Origin: Lachnospiraceae bacterium UBA7188
GTDB lineage: Bacteria; Bacillota; Clostridia; Lachnospirales; Lachnospiraceae
Direction of reading: 5' to 3'
Length of the DNA: 52,115 nucleotides
Assembly: GCA_002490995.1 (NCBI GenBank)
Contig: DKVC01000133.1
Coordinates: forward strand, 17,631-69,745
The position numbers were made by a program, and so were the translations under genes. Of this stretch, positions 45,566 to 52,115 are shown piece by piece. The notes beneath the pieces are model-generated. The model was not told where the DNA came from and did not search any database. It worked only from the letters and a program-made list of their open reading frames with translations. The first letter of the stretch is position 1. Each line of letters opens with the position of its first letter.

Positions 45566-45854
45566 ATCCGCTCTCCTCCCCGTCCCCCTGTCTATTCCGC
45601 TGTGGACTGCTGCATTTTTTCGTTCCCCATTTATCCCCGAAAACGGTCTTAGCCTTCTCCTCTTTTATGCATCCACATAACAGACTTGGCCGATACAAGC
45701 TTCGCATTTTCTTTTCTTTCCACATATCTGAAACTTTCTTTTCCATACACTCGGGGAAATAAATTCTGTCCTTCCTTCCAGTGATCCAGCAGGAAGAATA
45801 CTTATCAACATTGAAAAACACCGTCAGCACAGGGGCCTGCCGGCTGCATACAGC
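45566..45854. other. Noncoding gap between carrier-protein and ligase genes
   Basis: This 289-base gap is unusually long for the middle of an operon. ATACAAGCTTCGC occurs at about 45695 and again at the 3' end of the carrier gene (about 45857), which hints at a duplication or deletion scar. No clear promoter or gene was found. Confidence 0.35.
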
Positions 45855-46079
45855 TTATACAAGCTTCGCTAAATAGTCCGCCGCTTCCTGGACGGTCCGG
45901 ATATTGGCTGCTTCTTCCTGGTCAATCTCCACATCCAGCTCATCCTCTACTTCACCCAACATGCTCATGAAGTCAAAGGAGGTAAATCCCAAATCCTCTA
46001 TAAATCGTGACTCGGGCTTGATATCTTCTTTTTTAACCTCCACGTAATTTACAATGATATCTTTTAATTGTTCTATCAT
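45855..46079 (-). CDS. Acyl (or peptidyl) carrier protein
   Basis: From ATG at 46079 (AAAGGAC upstream; the longer frame lacks a ribosome site) the protein has 74 residues, the normal carrier size. It is acidic and helical: IEQLKDIIVNYVEVKKEDIK, then FIEDLGFTSFDFMSMLGEVE and DELDVEIDQEEAANIRTVQE. Ser34 in GFTSFDF is the expected phosphopantetheine attachment site; the usual D/G-S-L is replaced by T-S-F, as in some secondary-metabolism carriers. It is not part of a fatty-acid-synthesis gene set but lies between a condensation-type protein and an AMP ligase, so it should be a dedicated carrier. Confidence 0.85.
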   Translation of the reverse strand: MIEQLKDIIVNYVEVKKEDIKPESRFIEDLGFTSFDFMSMLGEVEDELDVEIDQEEAANIRTVQEAADYLAKLV

Positions 46080-46337
46080 AACTCTGTCCTTTCCGCTGCA
46101 TACCGCAGCTTTGTGTATCACAACGCACTGTTATGCCATGAGCACGGCAACGCTCATGGTGAGATGGCCATTCGGCCATTCCATGCCAAGAATATGGTCA
46201 TATTATACCATAATTATATTCATTCCGGCGCAATAGCCGTCCCGACGTTTCCTGCCAGCATATCTTTATGCTTACAGAGATCGCAAAGCGGTTCCTGATA
46301 TATGATGTTATATCGTAACAACCCTTCCCACAAACCG

Positions 46338-47741
46338 TCACACTAACTTGATAATATCGCCAATCTTAAGATTCGGCGTCTCCGTGCCCTTAAACATAAC
46401 CTTACAAATGTAATAGTAAAAATATTCCAACTGTTCCCTGGTGTAGGCTTTGGTCTGGTGCTCGAAGCTGAAGTCCAGCCCGTTATCCTCCGGCCTGTGC
46501 ATGACGGTGAGATACAATCCGTCGGAATAATAGCCATTGCAGTACCTTTTGGTCTTGTACCTGATGCCGCCCAGGTCCGTCAGTCCCTTCTCCCGCAGCG
46601 TAGCAGGCTGATACGTAAGAGAGATGGTCTCGTAGCTCATGCCCCGGGGCAGATTGTAAAACTGGCTCCTGTAATTGAGATACTCCGCCGGATTATAATT
46701 CACATAGCGGAACACTTCATTTTGTTTATCCCTGATTTCGAAAATTCCCTCCAGGAATGTCTTCTCTTCCGGAATATTCGTCCTGAAGGGGAAGCAGTGG
46801 ATGCGCGTGCCTCCCGATTTTTTCTCCTGAAGAGTGGCCCTTCTGGCATATGCAACCTGTATGGACACATCGTCGCATTGATTCAGTTTCTGCAGGCAGG
46901 TGCGGATTCCCATGATAAGCAGGCACTGCAGCGAAACATGCTGCTGCTCGCAGAATGTCATCAGCCGCCTGGTGGGCTCCTCTTCCAGATGAAAGATGTC
47001 TATCGCCGCCGCAAAACTGTCCGAGCCGGTGGGCGCTGCCCTGAGCTGTGGATTGCCGGTTGCCGCCCTGGCTTCCTCCAGTTTCCCCGGCCCTTCTATT
47101 CCGTTGTAAATCGGCTCGGACTCCTCGATGAGTCTGCGGAAATACGCCCTGTCCCTGGCCTGTGCTTTGCTGCCTGCCTCATATGCCAGATCCTTCTCAA
47201 TCTGCTCCGTGTAGGAACGCATGTCCGCCGGATAGGGAATTCCCTCGAAATTCGCGCTACAGTACAGTTCAATTACATCCTTTAAAAATCCGATCAGCGA
47301 CTGGGCATCCAGAAACCGATGATCCCCAGCGATGAACATCCCTTCAAACCCGTCCGGCGTCTTAATGATCACCACCCTGTTCATGGGCTCGTCTTCCTTG
47401 TCAAAGGGAATGCGGGTCCACGCCGTCATCTCGGCCTCCGCCTCTTCCATGGTCTTCCCGGTAAAATCCACAAACTCGATCTCGCGTTCTTCCTTTTGGG
47501 CGATATACTGATACCATTCCTTTTCTTTCCTGTCATAGGCAAGCCTGGCCCGCATGGACTCGCATCTGTCATAGGCCTTGTAAATTGCCTTCCGCAGCTC
47601 ATCCAGATTCAGTTCAAATTCTATGGTCAGGCTTGTGCCCACATTCAGGATTTCCTTTCCCGGGCTGTACTGCGCATAATAATTGTGAAACTTCTGCGCT
47701 ACCGTCAACGGATATGTCTTGTAACCTTTTCTTGTCTTCAT
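46338..47741 (-). CDS. Stand-alone condensation-domain-like acyltransferase
   Basis: From ATG at 47741 (AAAGGAATC upstream) the protein is 467 residues, the size of one NRPS condensation or PapA/AtfA-type domain. The expected HHxxxDG active-site motif appears as GDHRFLDAQS, keeping the second His (about 141) and the Asp (145) but with Gly replaced by Ala. The N-terminal start (YPLTVAQKFHNYYAQ) and the later segment CLLIMGIRTCLQKLNQCDDV fit the fold, in which two chloramphenicol-acetyltransferase-like lobes meet. It should transfer the acyl group from the carrier protein to an amine or alcohol acceptor. The carrier and ligase genes follow on the same strand, so the three form a minimal assembly line. 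Confidence 0.8.
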   Translation of the reverse strand: MKTRKGYKTYPLTVAQKFHNYYAQYSPGKEILNVGTSLTIEFELNLDELRKAIYKAYDRCESMRARLAYDRKEKEWYQYIAQKEEREIEFVDFTGKTMEEAEAEMTAWTRIPFDKEDEPMNRVVIIKTPDGFEGMFIAGDHRFLDAQSLIGFLKDVIELYCSANFEGIPYPADMRSYTEQIEKDLAYEAGSKAQARDRAYFRRLIEESEPIYNGIEGPGKLEEARAATGNPQLRAAPTGSDSFAAAIDIFHLEEEPTRRLMTFCEQQHVSLQCLLIMGIRTCLQKLNQCDDVSIQVAYARRATLQEKKSGGTRIHCFPFRTNIPEEKTFLEGIFEIRDKQNEVFRYVNYNPAEYLNYRSQFYNLPRGMSYETISLTYQPATLREKGLTDLGGIRYKTKRYCNGYYSDGLYLTVMHRPEDNGLDFSFEHQTKAYTREQLEYFYYYICKVMFKGTETPNLKIGDIIKLV

Positions 47742-47944
47742 ATTAGATTCCTTTCCCCGGGCCGTATCTGCAGCCCACATCACTGCCTCCGGAAACAAAC
47801 TCCTGGTTTCATTCGTCTGCAAGCATGTCCAGTCTCTAAGGAACTGCCGGAAAATGACCTGCGCGATTTCATCATAGTAAACCTGATAAAATCTGTAAAT
47901 TCTGAAATAGGCTTACGCAGGTTTTTTGGAGGCATTTCCTTACA
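47742..47944. other. Gap between hydrolase and condensation-protein genes
   Basis: About 200 bases before the 14-bp tandem repeat. I see no gene; the leftward promoter of the condensation-protein gene may lie here but is not clear. Confidence 0.3.
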
Positions 47945-48014
47945 CTGCATCACTTCATCTGCATCATTTGACCTGCATTATTTCATTTGTATCATTTGAC
48001 CCATATCACTTCAT
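47945..48014. repeat. Five tandem 14-bp units at the 3' end of the hydrolase gene
   Basis: Consecutive units are CTGCATCACTTCAT, CTGCATCATTTGAC, CTGCATTATTTCAT, TTGTATCATTTGAC and CCATATCACTTCAT. They alternate CACTTCAT-like and CATTTGAC-like ends, so a 28-bp higher-order unit is also possible. The hydrolase stop codon lies in unit 4 and its last codons in unit 5. Confidence 0.85.
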
Positions 48015-48993
48015 CCGCGAATTCCGACAACGCCTTCTCGTAAGCTTCCATGTCCTTATAATAGCTCTCCGCATGCGCTGCCCCTTCTACAATCAGCTTC
48101 CGTTTCGGGGAAGCGCAATTGTCATATATCTCATGGCACATACTGCAGGGTACAAAAGTATCCGCCGAACCATGGATAAACAAAATCGGCACTTTGGCCT
48201 TCCGCACTTCGTATTTGGCATTGCACTCGTCCATCCCGTATCCCGCAAGCTTCCGGTTCAAAAAGTCCGCCCCCTGAATCGCCGGGAAGGCCGGCAGGTG
48301 ATACATGTGATTCAAAACATGTGTGAACACTTCCTTTGGTGAAGTAAAGCCGCAGTCGGATACAATCCCCTTCACATTCGGCGGAAGCTCCAGGCCGCTT
48401 GCCATCAGCACCGTAGCGCCGCCCATGGACGTGCCGTGAAGCAGCACCGAAACCTCTTCACCGCACTCCTTTATCAGCCAGTTGATCCAGCCCAGGGCGT
48501 CCTTCCTGTCCAGACATCCGAATCCGATGTATTCGCCCTCGCTTTCCCCGTGCGCCCGGGCATCCGGCAGCAGCACGGCATATCCCTGTTTCAGGAAATA
48601 ATCCGTCATCGCGATGTAATTACTCAGCCCTTCTCCCGTATACCCGTGAAAGCATATGACGGCTTTCTTCCGGCCTGCATCACCCTGCCGGAAACTTCCC
48701 TCACTCTGCCCCGGATTTTCCTCCTGCTTCATTCCGGGAAAATACACGGCATGAAGCTTCAGACCGTCAAATGACCTGATATACACATCCCGGTGAGGCT
48801 GCGCCAGCACAAACCCCTTTCGCTCTTCCATCAGGGGAAAATACTGTTCCCAGTCCGTACCCGACATTTTCGTGGTACGCTCTGTCTTCGCGTTTCCCCG
48901 CTTCATGGTCCTGTTATAAAAATATATGGTTTCGCCGGCCCCTGCTGCGGCAAGCAGTCCGGCTGCAGCAAAAATGTTTTTCAAAGCCCCCAT
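47992..48993 (-). CDS. Membrane-anchored alpha/beta hydrolase
   Basis: A 333-residue protein with an N-terminal membrane segment (FAAAGLLAAAGAGETIYFY) and an alpha/beta-hydrolase domain. The oxyanion region is VICFHGYTGEG, the nucleophile elbow GTSMGGATVL, the acid in FIHGSADTFVP and the His in VEGAAHAESYY, so the triad is complete. It resembles lipases, thioesterases or acyl-releasing hydrolases of the BAAT/CFA type. Placed between the SCP2-type lipid-binding gene and the condensation-protein gene, it may release or trim the lipid product at the membrane. Its start lies within about 60 bases of the SCP2 stop, in one operon. Confidence 0.85.
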   Translation of the reverse strand: MGALKNIFAAAGLLAAAGAGETIYFYNRTMKRGNAKTERTTKMSGTDWEQYFPLMEERKGFVLAQPHRDVYIRSFDGLKLHAVYFPGMKQEENPGQSEGSFRQGDAGRKKAVICFHGYTGEGLSNYIAMTDYFLKQGYAVLLPDARAHGESEGEYIGFGCLDRKDALGWINWLIKECGEEVSVLLHGTSMGGATVLMASGLELPPNVKGIVSDCGFTSPKEVFTHVLNHMYHLPAFPAIQGADFLNRKLAGYGMDECNAKYEVRKAKVPILFIHGSADTFVPCSMCHEIYDNCASPKRKLIVEGAAHAESYYKDMEAYEKALSEFADEVIWVK

Positions 48994-49049
48994 GGTTCAC
49001 CCTGCTTTCTTGTTATTCCCACTCGTTTTCCTGTTTCTGCTTTCCGTCC

Positions 49050-49496
49050 CTATCTGCTCTGCTTCTTTTCTTTCCCGGCAGCTTTCTGGGCGGCAGTCCG
49101 CACTACGGTATCCACTACCTTATCTACTGCCTTTCTGGCAGCGCTTTTTTCCTGCTGCAGAGCGCTTCTTTTCTTCTCGATGATTTCCTTTAAACGCAGT
49201 GCCTTCTCGATATTTCCCTCCACGCGAAGCTTCTGCGCCGTGAAAGCAGCCACAGGGTCCAACTCTCCCTCTGCAATCCCCCGCAGCACATCCGGCGCAC
49301 AGATGAACAGCGCATCCCTGTCATAATATTCATAAGGTTCCACATGGAGCACGCCGTCCTTCACCTCCACATAAAAAGCCCCGCCGGCTTCCGGGTCCTC
49401 AATATTGAACTGGTATGCCAGATGCTCGTTGATATCGCTCACATCGGCTCCCATAAATTTTCCTTTGATCTCATAGAAAAAATCTGCGTATGTCAT
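49050..49496 (-). CDS. SCP2-type sterol/lipid-binding protein
   Basis: From ATG at 49496 (GGAGGAG just upstream) the protein is 148 residues. The first ~100 residues match the SCP2 fold (MTYADFFYEIKGKFMGADVS, then FYVEVKDGVLHVEPYEYYDR and DPVAAFTAQKLRVEGNIEKA), a hydrophobic tunnel that carries lipids or acyl-CoAs. The last 40 residues are a Lys/Ala-rich helix (SAARKAVDKVVDTVVRTAAQ) that could touch membranes. It is the first gene of the operon and follows the TetR-site promoter directly. Confidence 0.82.
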   Translation of the reverse strand: MTYADFFYEIKGKFMGADVSDINEHLAYQFNIEDPEAGGAFYVEVKDGVLHVEPYEYYDRDALFICAPDVLRGIAEGELDPVAAFTAQKLRVEGNIEKALRLKEIIEKKRSALQQEKSAARKAVDKVVDTVVRTAAQKAAGKEKKQSR

Positions 49497-49556
49497 TTCT
49501 CCTCCATTCTGCATCCCGGATACCGGGACTCGCCTTCCCATTCATTTTAAATATGA

Positions 49557-49624
49557 TTTTCGACCAGCAGTCGAATGACTATGTCATAACAATAACACAC
49601 TTTTCGACCAATGGTCAATTGTCT
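49557..49624 (-). promoter_or_regulatory. Promoter of the lipid-assembly operon with two TetR operator candidates
   Basis: Two near-identical 24-base sites start at 49557 and 49601, 44 bases apart (about four helix turns): TTTTCGACCAGCAGTCGAAT and TTTTCGACCAATGGTCAATT, each followed by a GACT or GTCT end. Both contain inverted arms (TCGAC...GTCGA; TTGACC...GGTCAA). A minus-strand promoter TTGACC (49613-49618), 18 bases, TATTGT (49589-49594) overlaps them, so binding would repress the SCP2 operon. Confidence 0.65.
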
Positions 49625-49676
49625 GTTTCTCTAATTTGTTTCAGGAATCCCGGAATTTTTGTAGCACTATTCACAA

Positions 49677-49705
49677 TTGTTCCCCAAACGAGTTTGTGTT
49701 ATTAT
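49677..49705 (+). promoter_or_regulatory. Putative promoter of the TetR gene
   Basis: TTGTTC (49677-49682), a 17-base spacer and TATTAT (49700-49705) precede the TetR start by about 195 bases. Confidence 0.5.
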
Positions 49706-49788
49706 CAAAATAATAAACTTCTCCGCTGCAGGCTGCAGGGAAGTAAGGAAGTGTCTGCAATTCCTAAAACTTGTTTTAATAAAAATGC

Positions 49789-49804
49789 AACAGTCCGGAC
49801 TGTT
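49789..49804. promoter_or_regulatory. Perfect 16-bp palindrome in the TetR leader
   Basis: AACAGTCCGGACTGTT reads the same on both strands. It lies between the predicted TetR promoter and the TetR start codon and could be a second type of operator, but it differs from the TCGACC sites. The rest of 49706-49897 shows no gene. Confidence 0.45.
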
Positions 49805-49897
49805 ATGGAAGTTCCGACGCAGTCCAAACCAAAAACATCTCGTAGAATCTGCTGTACACAAAATGAAAAGCATCCTACTTGCACGGGGAGGTTCGAT

Positions 49898-50527
49898 ATG
49901 CCGAACGAAAAGAAATATGACAAAATTTTAGATGCGCTTCATCAGCTTCTGGAAGAAAGAACGATACAGAATATTTCAGTGAGCGATATTGCGAAAAAAG
50001 CGGAAATGGGAAAGGGAAGTATCTATTACTACTTCCCCTCAAAAGATGCAATCCTTGACGCCCTGATCGAGCGAAATTATGAAGAACCTTTGAAAACAGC
50101 GAAAAATCTTGCCAGCCAGACGGAAATCTCACCCTTTACCCGCATGGCCATGATCCTGCAGGCCTGCCGCAGCTCTTCCGCCGCCTTCCTGAACCACAGC
50201 AGTACGGCTTCCAGCGCAGGAACCAGCGCCCAGGACACCGCGTTCCTGCATCAGAAATATATGAACCATCTGATCGCCGAGCTGAAGCCCAGCCTGACCG
50301 AGATCATAAACCAGGGAATCGCCGCCGGGGATATTCATTTCGAATACCCGGCTGCCCTTGCCGAGATTGTACTGATCGTGCTGGCGGTGAAGCTCAACAA
50401 TACCTTCCTGTCCGCCACTGCGGAGGATTCGGAGGACACTATCCGCGGGCTTGTGGCGCTGCTCGAAAAAGGAACGGATATTCCCCGGGGAACCCTGAAT
50501 TATCTTTCATCGACCACGGATACGTAG
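49898..50527 (+). CDS. TetR/AcrR-family transcriptional regulator
   Basis: From ATG at 49898 (GGGGAGG upstream; the longer open frame has no initiation signals) the protein is 209 residues. The N-terminal helix-turn-helix is clear: KYDKILDALHQLLEERTIQN, then ISVSDIAKKAEMGKGSIYYY and FPSKDAILDALIERNY, the TetR signature. The C-terminal helical domain would bind a hydrophobic ligand. It is divergent from the SCP2-hydrolase-condensation-carrier-ligase operon, and the paired operator-like sites lie between them, so it probably represses that operon and responds to an acyl product or related lipid. Confidence 0.9.
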   Translation: MPNEKKYDKILDALHQLLEERTIQNISVSDIAKKAEMGKGSIYYYFPSKDAILDALIERNYEEPLKTAKNLASQTEISPFTRMAMILQACRSSSAAFLNHSSTASSAGTSAQDTAFLHQKYMNHLIAELKPSLTEIINQGIAAGDIHFEYPAALAEIVLIVLAVKLNNTFLSATAEDSEDTIRGLVALLEKGTDIPRGTLNYLSSTTDT

Positions 50528-50536
50528 CTCTTACCT

Positions 50537-51846
50537 TCAGTCATTCATCGATTTCCGTTTCTCCTGCCCTTTCGGACCACCTGCACCGCTGTACGCTATA
50601 TTTTCTGTCACGTCATTTTCTGTGTTATCCACAAACACCTGATATACCGATTGACATGCCGCCTCCTGCAGCATGTCAATCCTGCCTGAAAGCCCTCTGC
50701 ACAAAGCCTCACACCTGGCTTCATCAATAAAAGCCGAATCCCTCACTATCTCCCGCAGTTCATCCTCTATCCCCTGTAAAGCAAAGATATCCAGCCAGCT
50801 AAAATCTGTCACCAGCTTAATCTGTTCCTCATGACTGTTTTTGAAAGGCTTGCAGTTTACTTTGGCCCTGGCGCTTATCATACGGGACGGCTTGTCGAAC
50901 CAAAGTGATGTGCCGCAGTCATAAATCGGAGCCGCTCCAATATACTCCAGGGTATCCGCATTCCTCACCACACCGAAATTATTCAGATGTCTGTCCTCAT
51001 TCACAATCAGATAGTCCAAAACCAGCATCCGGTTCATGGCTTCTTCCATGCCGTCAATTCCCAGTCTGCTGCAGCAATCCAGATAATGGCGGTATGCAGA
51101 TACATGGTTTGTTTTTTTCGCTGTCTGCATTATACGCCATGCAGTAATCAGCTCCGTATCCTGCATAACAAAATCCCCGCACACACTGTAAGGATAGTTT
51201 TCCTCTGTAATGAGAAAATAAGGAACATGGGGAATCCGGAGTCTGGTCATAATCCGGCTGGCAAACACCTCATTATATGGCTCCTGCTGAGCAGCTTCGC
51301 TGCCGCCCTTTATAAGACATCGCTTTCCATCGATAATCTTCCATTTCTTTTTAAGCCATCCGTCCGATGTGTTGTCAGGTGACATCAGGCTGATTTTCCC
51401 ATTGCCGGAACCCTTTCCAAACAGGATATCACCCATATCTTCCGAAAACGGATTGTCGAAAAAATTGATCTCCTCCCATAAAAGACCGGAATCCACAGGC
51501 CGAATCCAATACCGGTCAGACAGGCTGAGCCCCAGACACTTTTCCAACAAAAAACAGGGATCGGGCATGTTCAGCTCAACAAAGCCTCCCGAATTCCTGC
51601 GCGGCTTTCCGGAATAGCCCGCCCTCTCCACCATTCATTCAAACCACCACGGTCTACAATTCCCTTTCTGACCGGGATTCCTACCGGAACATGGGCAGCC
51701 TCATAGATGGAACCAACCGACACAATTGCACCTGAAACCGTATCCAACGTCATTTCAGCCACGGGAATATTTTTATGCATCAGTATATATTGCTTTACAG
51801 TATCCGCCACAATCTCACTCCCTTCCGCCGGTTTAATCCGTTTCAT
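50537..51846 (-). pseudogene. HipA-like kinase, split by a one-base frameshift
   Basis: The N-terminal part (51846 to about 51585) starts MKRIKPAEGSEIV and contains PVAEMTLDTVSGAIVSVGSI and LNEWWRGRAIPESRAGIREA. In another frame the rest continues NMPDPCFLLEKCLGLSLSDR, NFFDNPFSEDMGDILFG, then the kinase core: GKRCLIKGG (ATP-binding Lys), MLVLDYLIVNEDRHLNNFGV (catalytic Asp, Asn) and GAAPIYDCGTSLWFD (metal-binding Asp). Natural relatives read straight through, so one base seems missing around 51575-51585. Restored, it would be about 430 residues. The gene is tail to tail with the TetR gene. HipA kinases phosphorylate protein targets and act in toxin-antitoxin or persistence systems. Confidence 0.75.
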
Positions 51847-51860
51847 GTCCTGCTTATCCT

Positions 51861-51963
51861 GCGCCTGCCGCTTCCTCTATCCGGCTGTATTTCCTCTCTG
51901 TTTGGGCATTCAGTAAATCTGCAGAATAGGAACAATTCGGAACCGGAAAAGAGTAAACATAAT
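51861..51963 (-). pseudogene. C-terminal tail of a gene upstream of the HipA-like kinase
   Basis: The minus strand reads SYSADLLNAQTERKYSRIEE then AAGAG and stops 7 bases before the kinase ATG. Codon usage looks coding and the spacing suggests coupling, as for a HipB-like or other partner gene. No start is visible to the right, so the gene is truncated or lies in another frame. Confidence 0.3.
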
Positions 51964-52065
51964 AGCAGGGGTGACGAACTGACCGGCCGGATGATAGAAT
52001 TATCCGGTTATACTCGTGAACGTATTTCATTTCTGCTTTCAGCTCTGGATTTCCGATGCGTTCAT

Positions 52066-52091
52066 AAAGTCACTGTCGCTACAGTGACTTT
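52066..52091. other. Perfect 11-bp hairpin near window end
   Basis: AAAGTCACTGT and ACAGTGACTTT are exact inverted copies around a 4-base loop (CGCT). There is no long T-run after it (GTTATACTG follows), so it may be an operator or part of an element cut by the window end. Confidence 0.5.
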
Positions 52092-52115
52092 GTTATACTG
52101 TGCAGACGGCAATTA

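Noticed and set aside
45483..45830. Minus-strand frame across the gap between carrier and ligase genes
   Set aside because: Overlaps the ligase start in another frame, has no family features and weak initiation signals.

Overview
The window looks like an accessory region of a gut Firmicute, most likely a Lachnospiraceae-type Clostridia. This is inferred from gene content (several LplA/UgpB-type lipoprotein solute-binding proteins with paired permeases, DUF5696, YIP1 and DUF3842 proteins), strong GGAGG ribosome sites, and mixed base composition with AT-rich intergenic stretches. No rRNA, tRNA, CRISPR array or intact insertion sequence was seen.

Region 1 (1-13.1 kb). The 3' end of an AbiEii-type toxin gene is followed by a right-to-left sugar cluster: two tandem alpha-galactosidase-like genes (one intracellular, one a frameshifted lipoprotein), a permease locus collapsed into an out-of-frame chimera, a frameshifted giant solute-binding protein, an intact solute-binding protein with Ig-like C-terminal domains, and a divergent AraC regulator. 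The uptake part of this unit looks inactivated.

Region 2 (13.2-14.8 kb) is a gene graveyard with pieces of a HAD hydrolase, a GH38-like protein and two unrecognised genes.

Region 3 (14.8-35.9 kb) is an intact fructan or fructosyl-sugar locus. It has a GH172 (DUF2961) enzyme, three GH32 enzymes (one ScrB-like, one a lipoprotein), two LacI regulators and two complete ABC importers. Between the importers sits a translationally coupled trio of unknown role: an NHL-repeat surface protein, a YIP1-type membrane protein and a DUF5696-type protein. The leading promoter at 35.9 kb carries a GTTTACA site between its -35 and -10, within an array of such half-sites.

Region 4 (36.2-43.0 kb) is another scarred stretch: a transposase remnant, a possible VanZ-like stub, a decayed KGGVGR-type ATPase module fused in frame to an alpha/beta hydrolase, a sensor kinase truncated before its ATP-binding G boxes, and an intact AAA-ATPase/PD-(D/E)XK protein.

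Region 5 (43.0-50.5 kb) holds a DUF3842 gene framed by a palindromic repeat family. Next comes what I consider the most interesting unit: a stand-alone condensation-type protein, an acyl carrier protein and an AMP-forming ligase, with an anchored alpha/beta hydrolase and an SCP2-type lipid-binding protein, next to a divergent TetR regulator. Two near-identical 24-bp sites overlap the SCP2 promoter. Together these resemble a small acyl or peptidyl-lipid assembly line under lipid-responsive control.

Region 6 (50.5-52.1 kb) has a HipA-like kinase gene split by a one-base frameshift, the tail of a possible partner gene, and a perfect hairpin.

The window has many single-base disruptions (about 3376, 8520, 14491, 37008, 37667 and 51580). 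They could be real decay or assembly error; the permease chimera and the truncated kinase are structural and harder to explain as base-calling errors.
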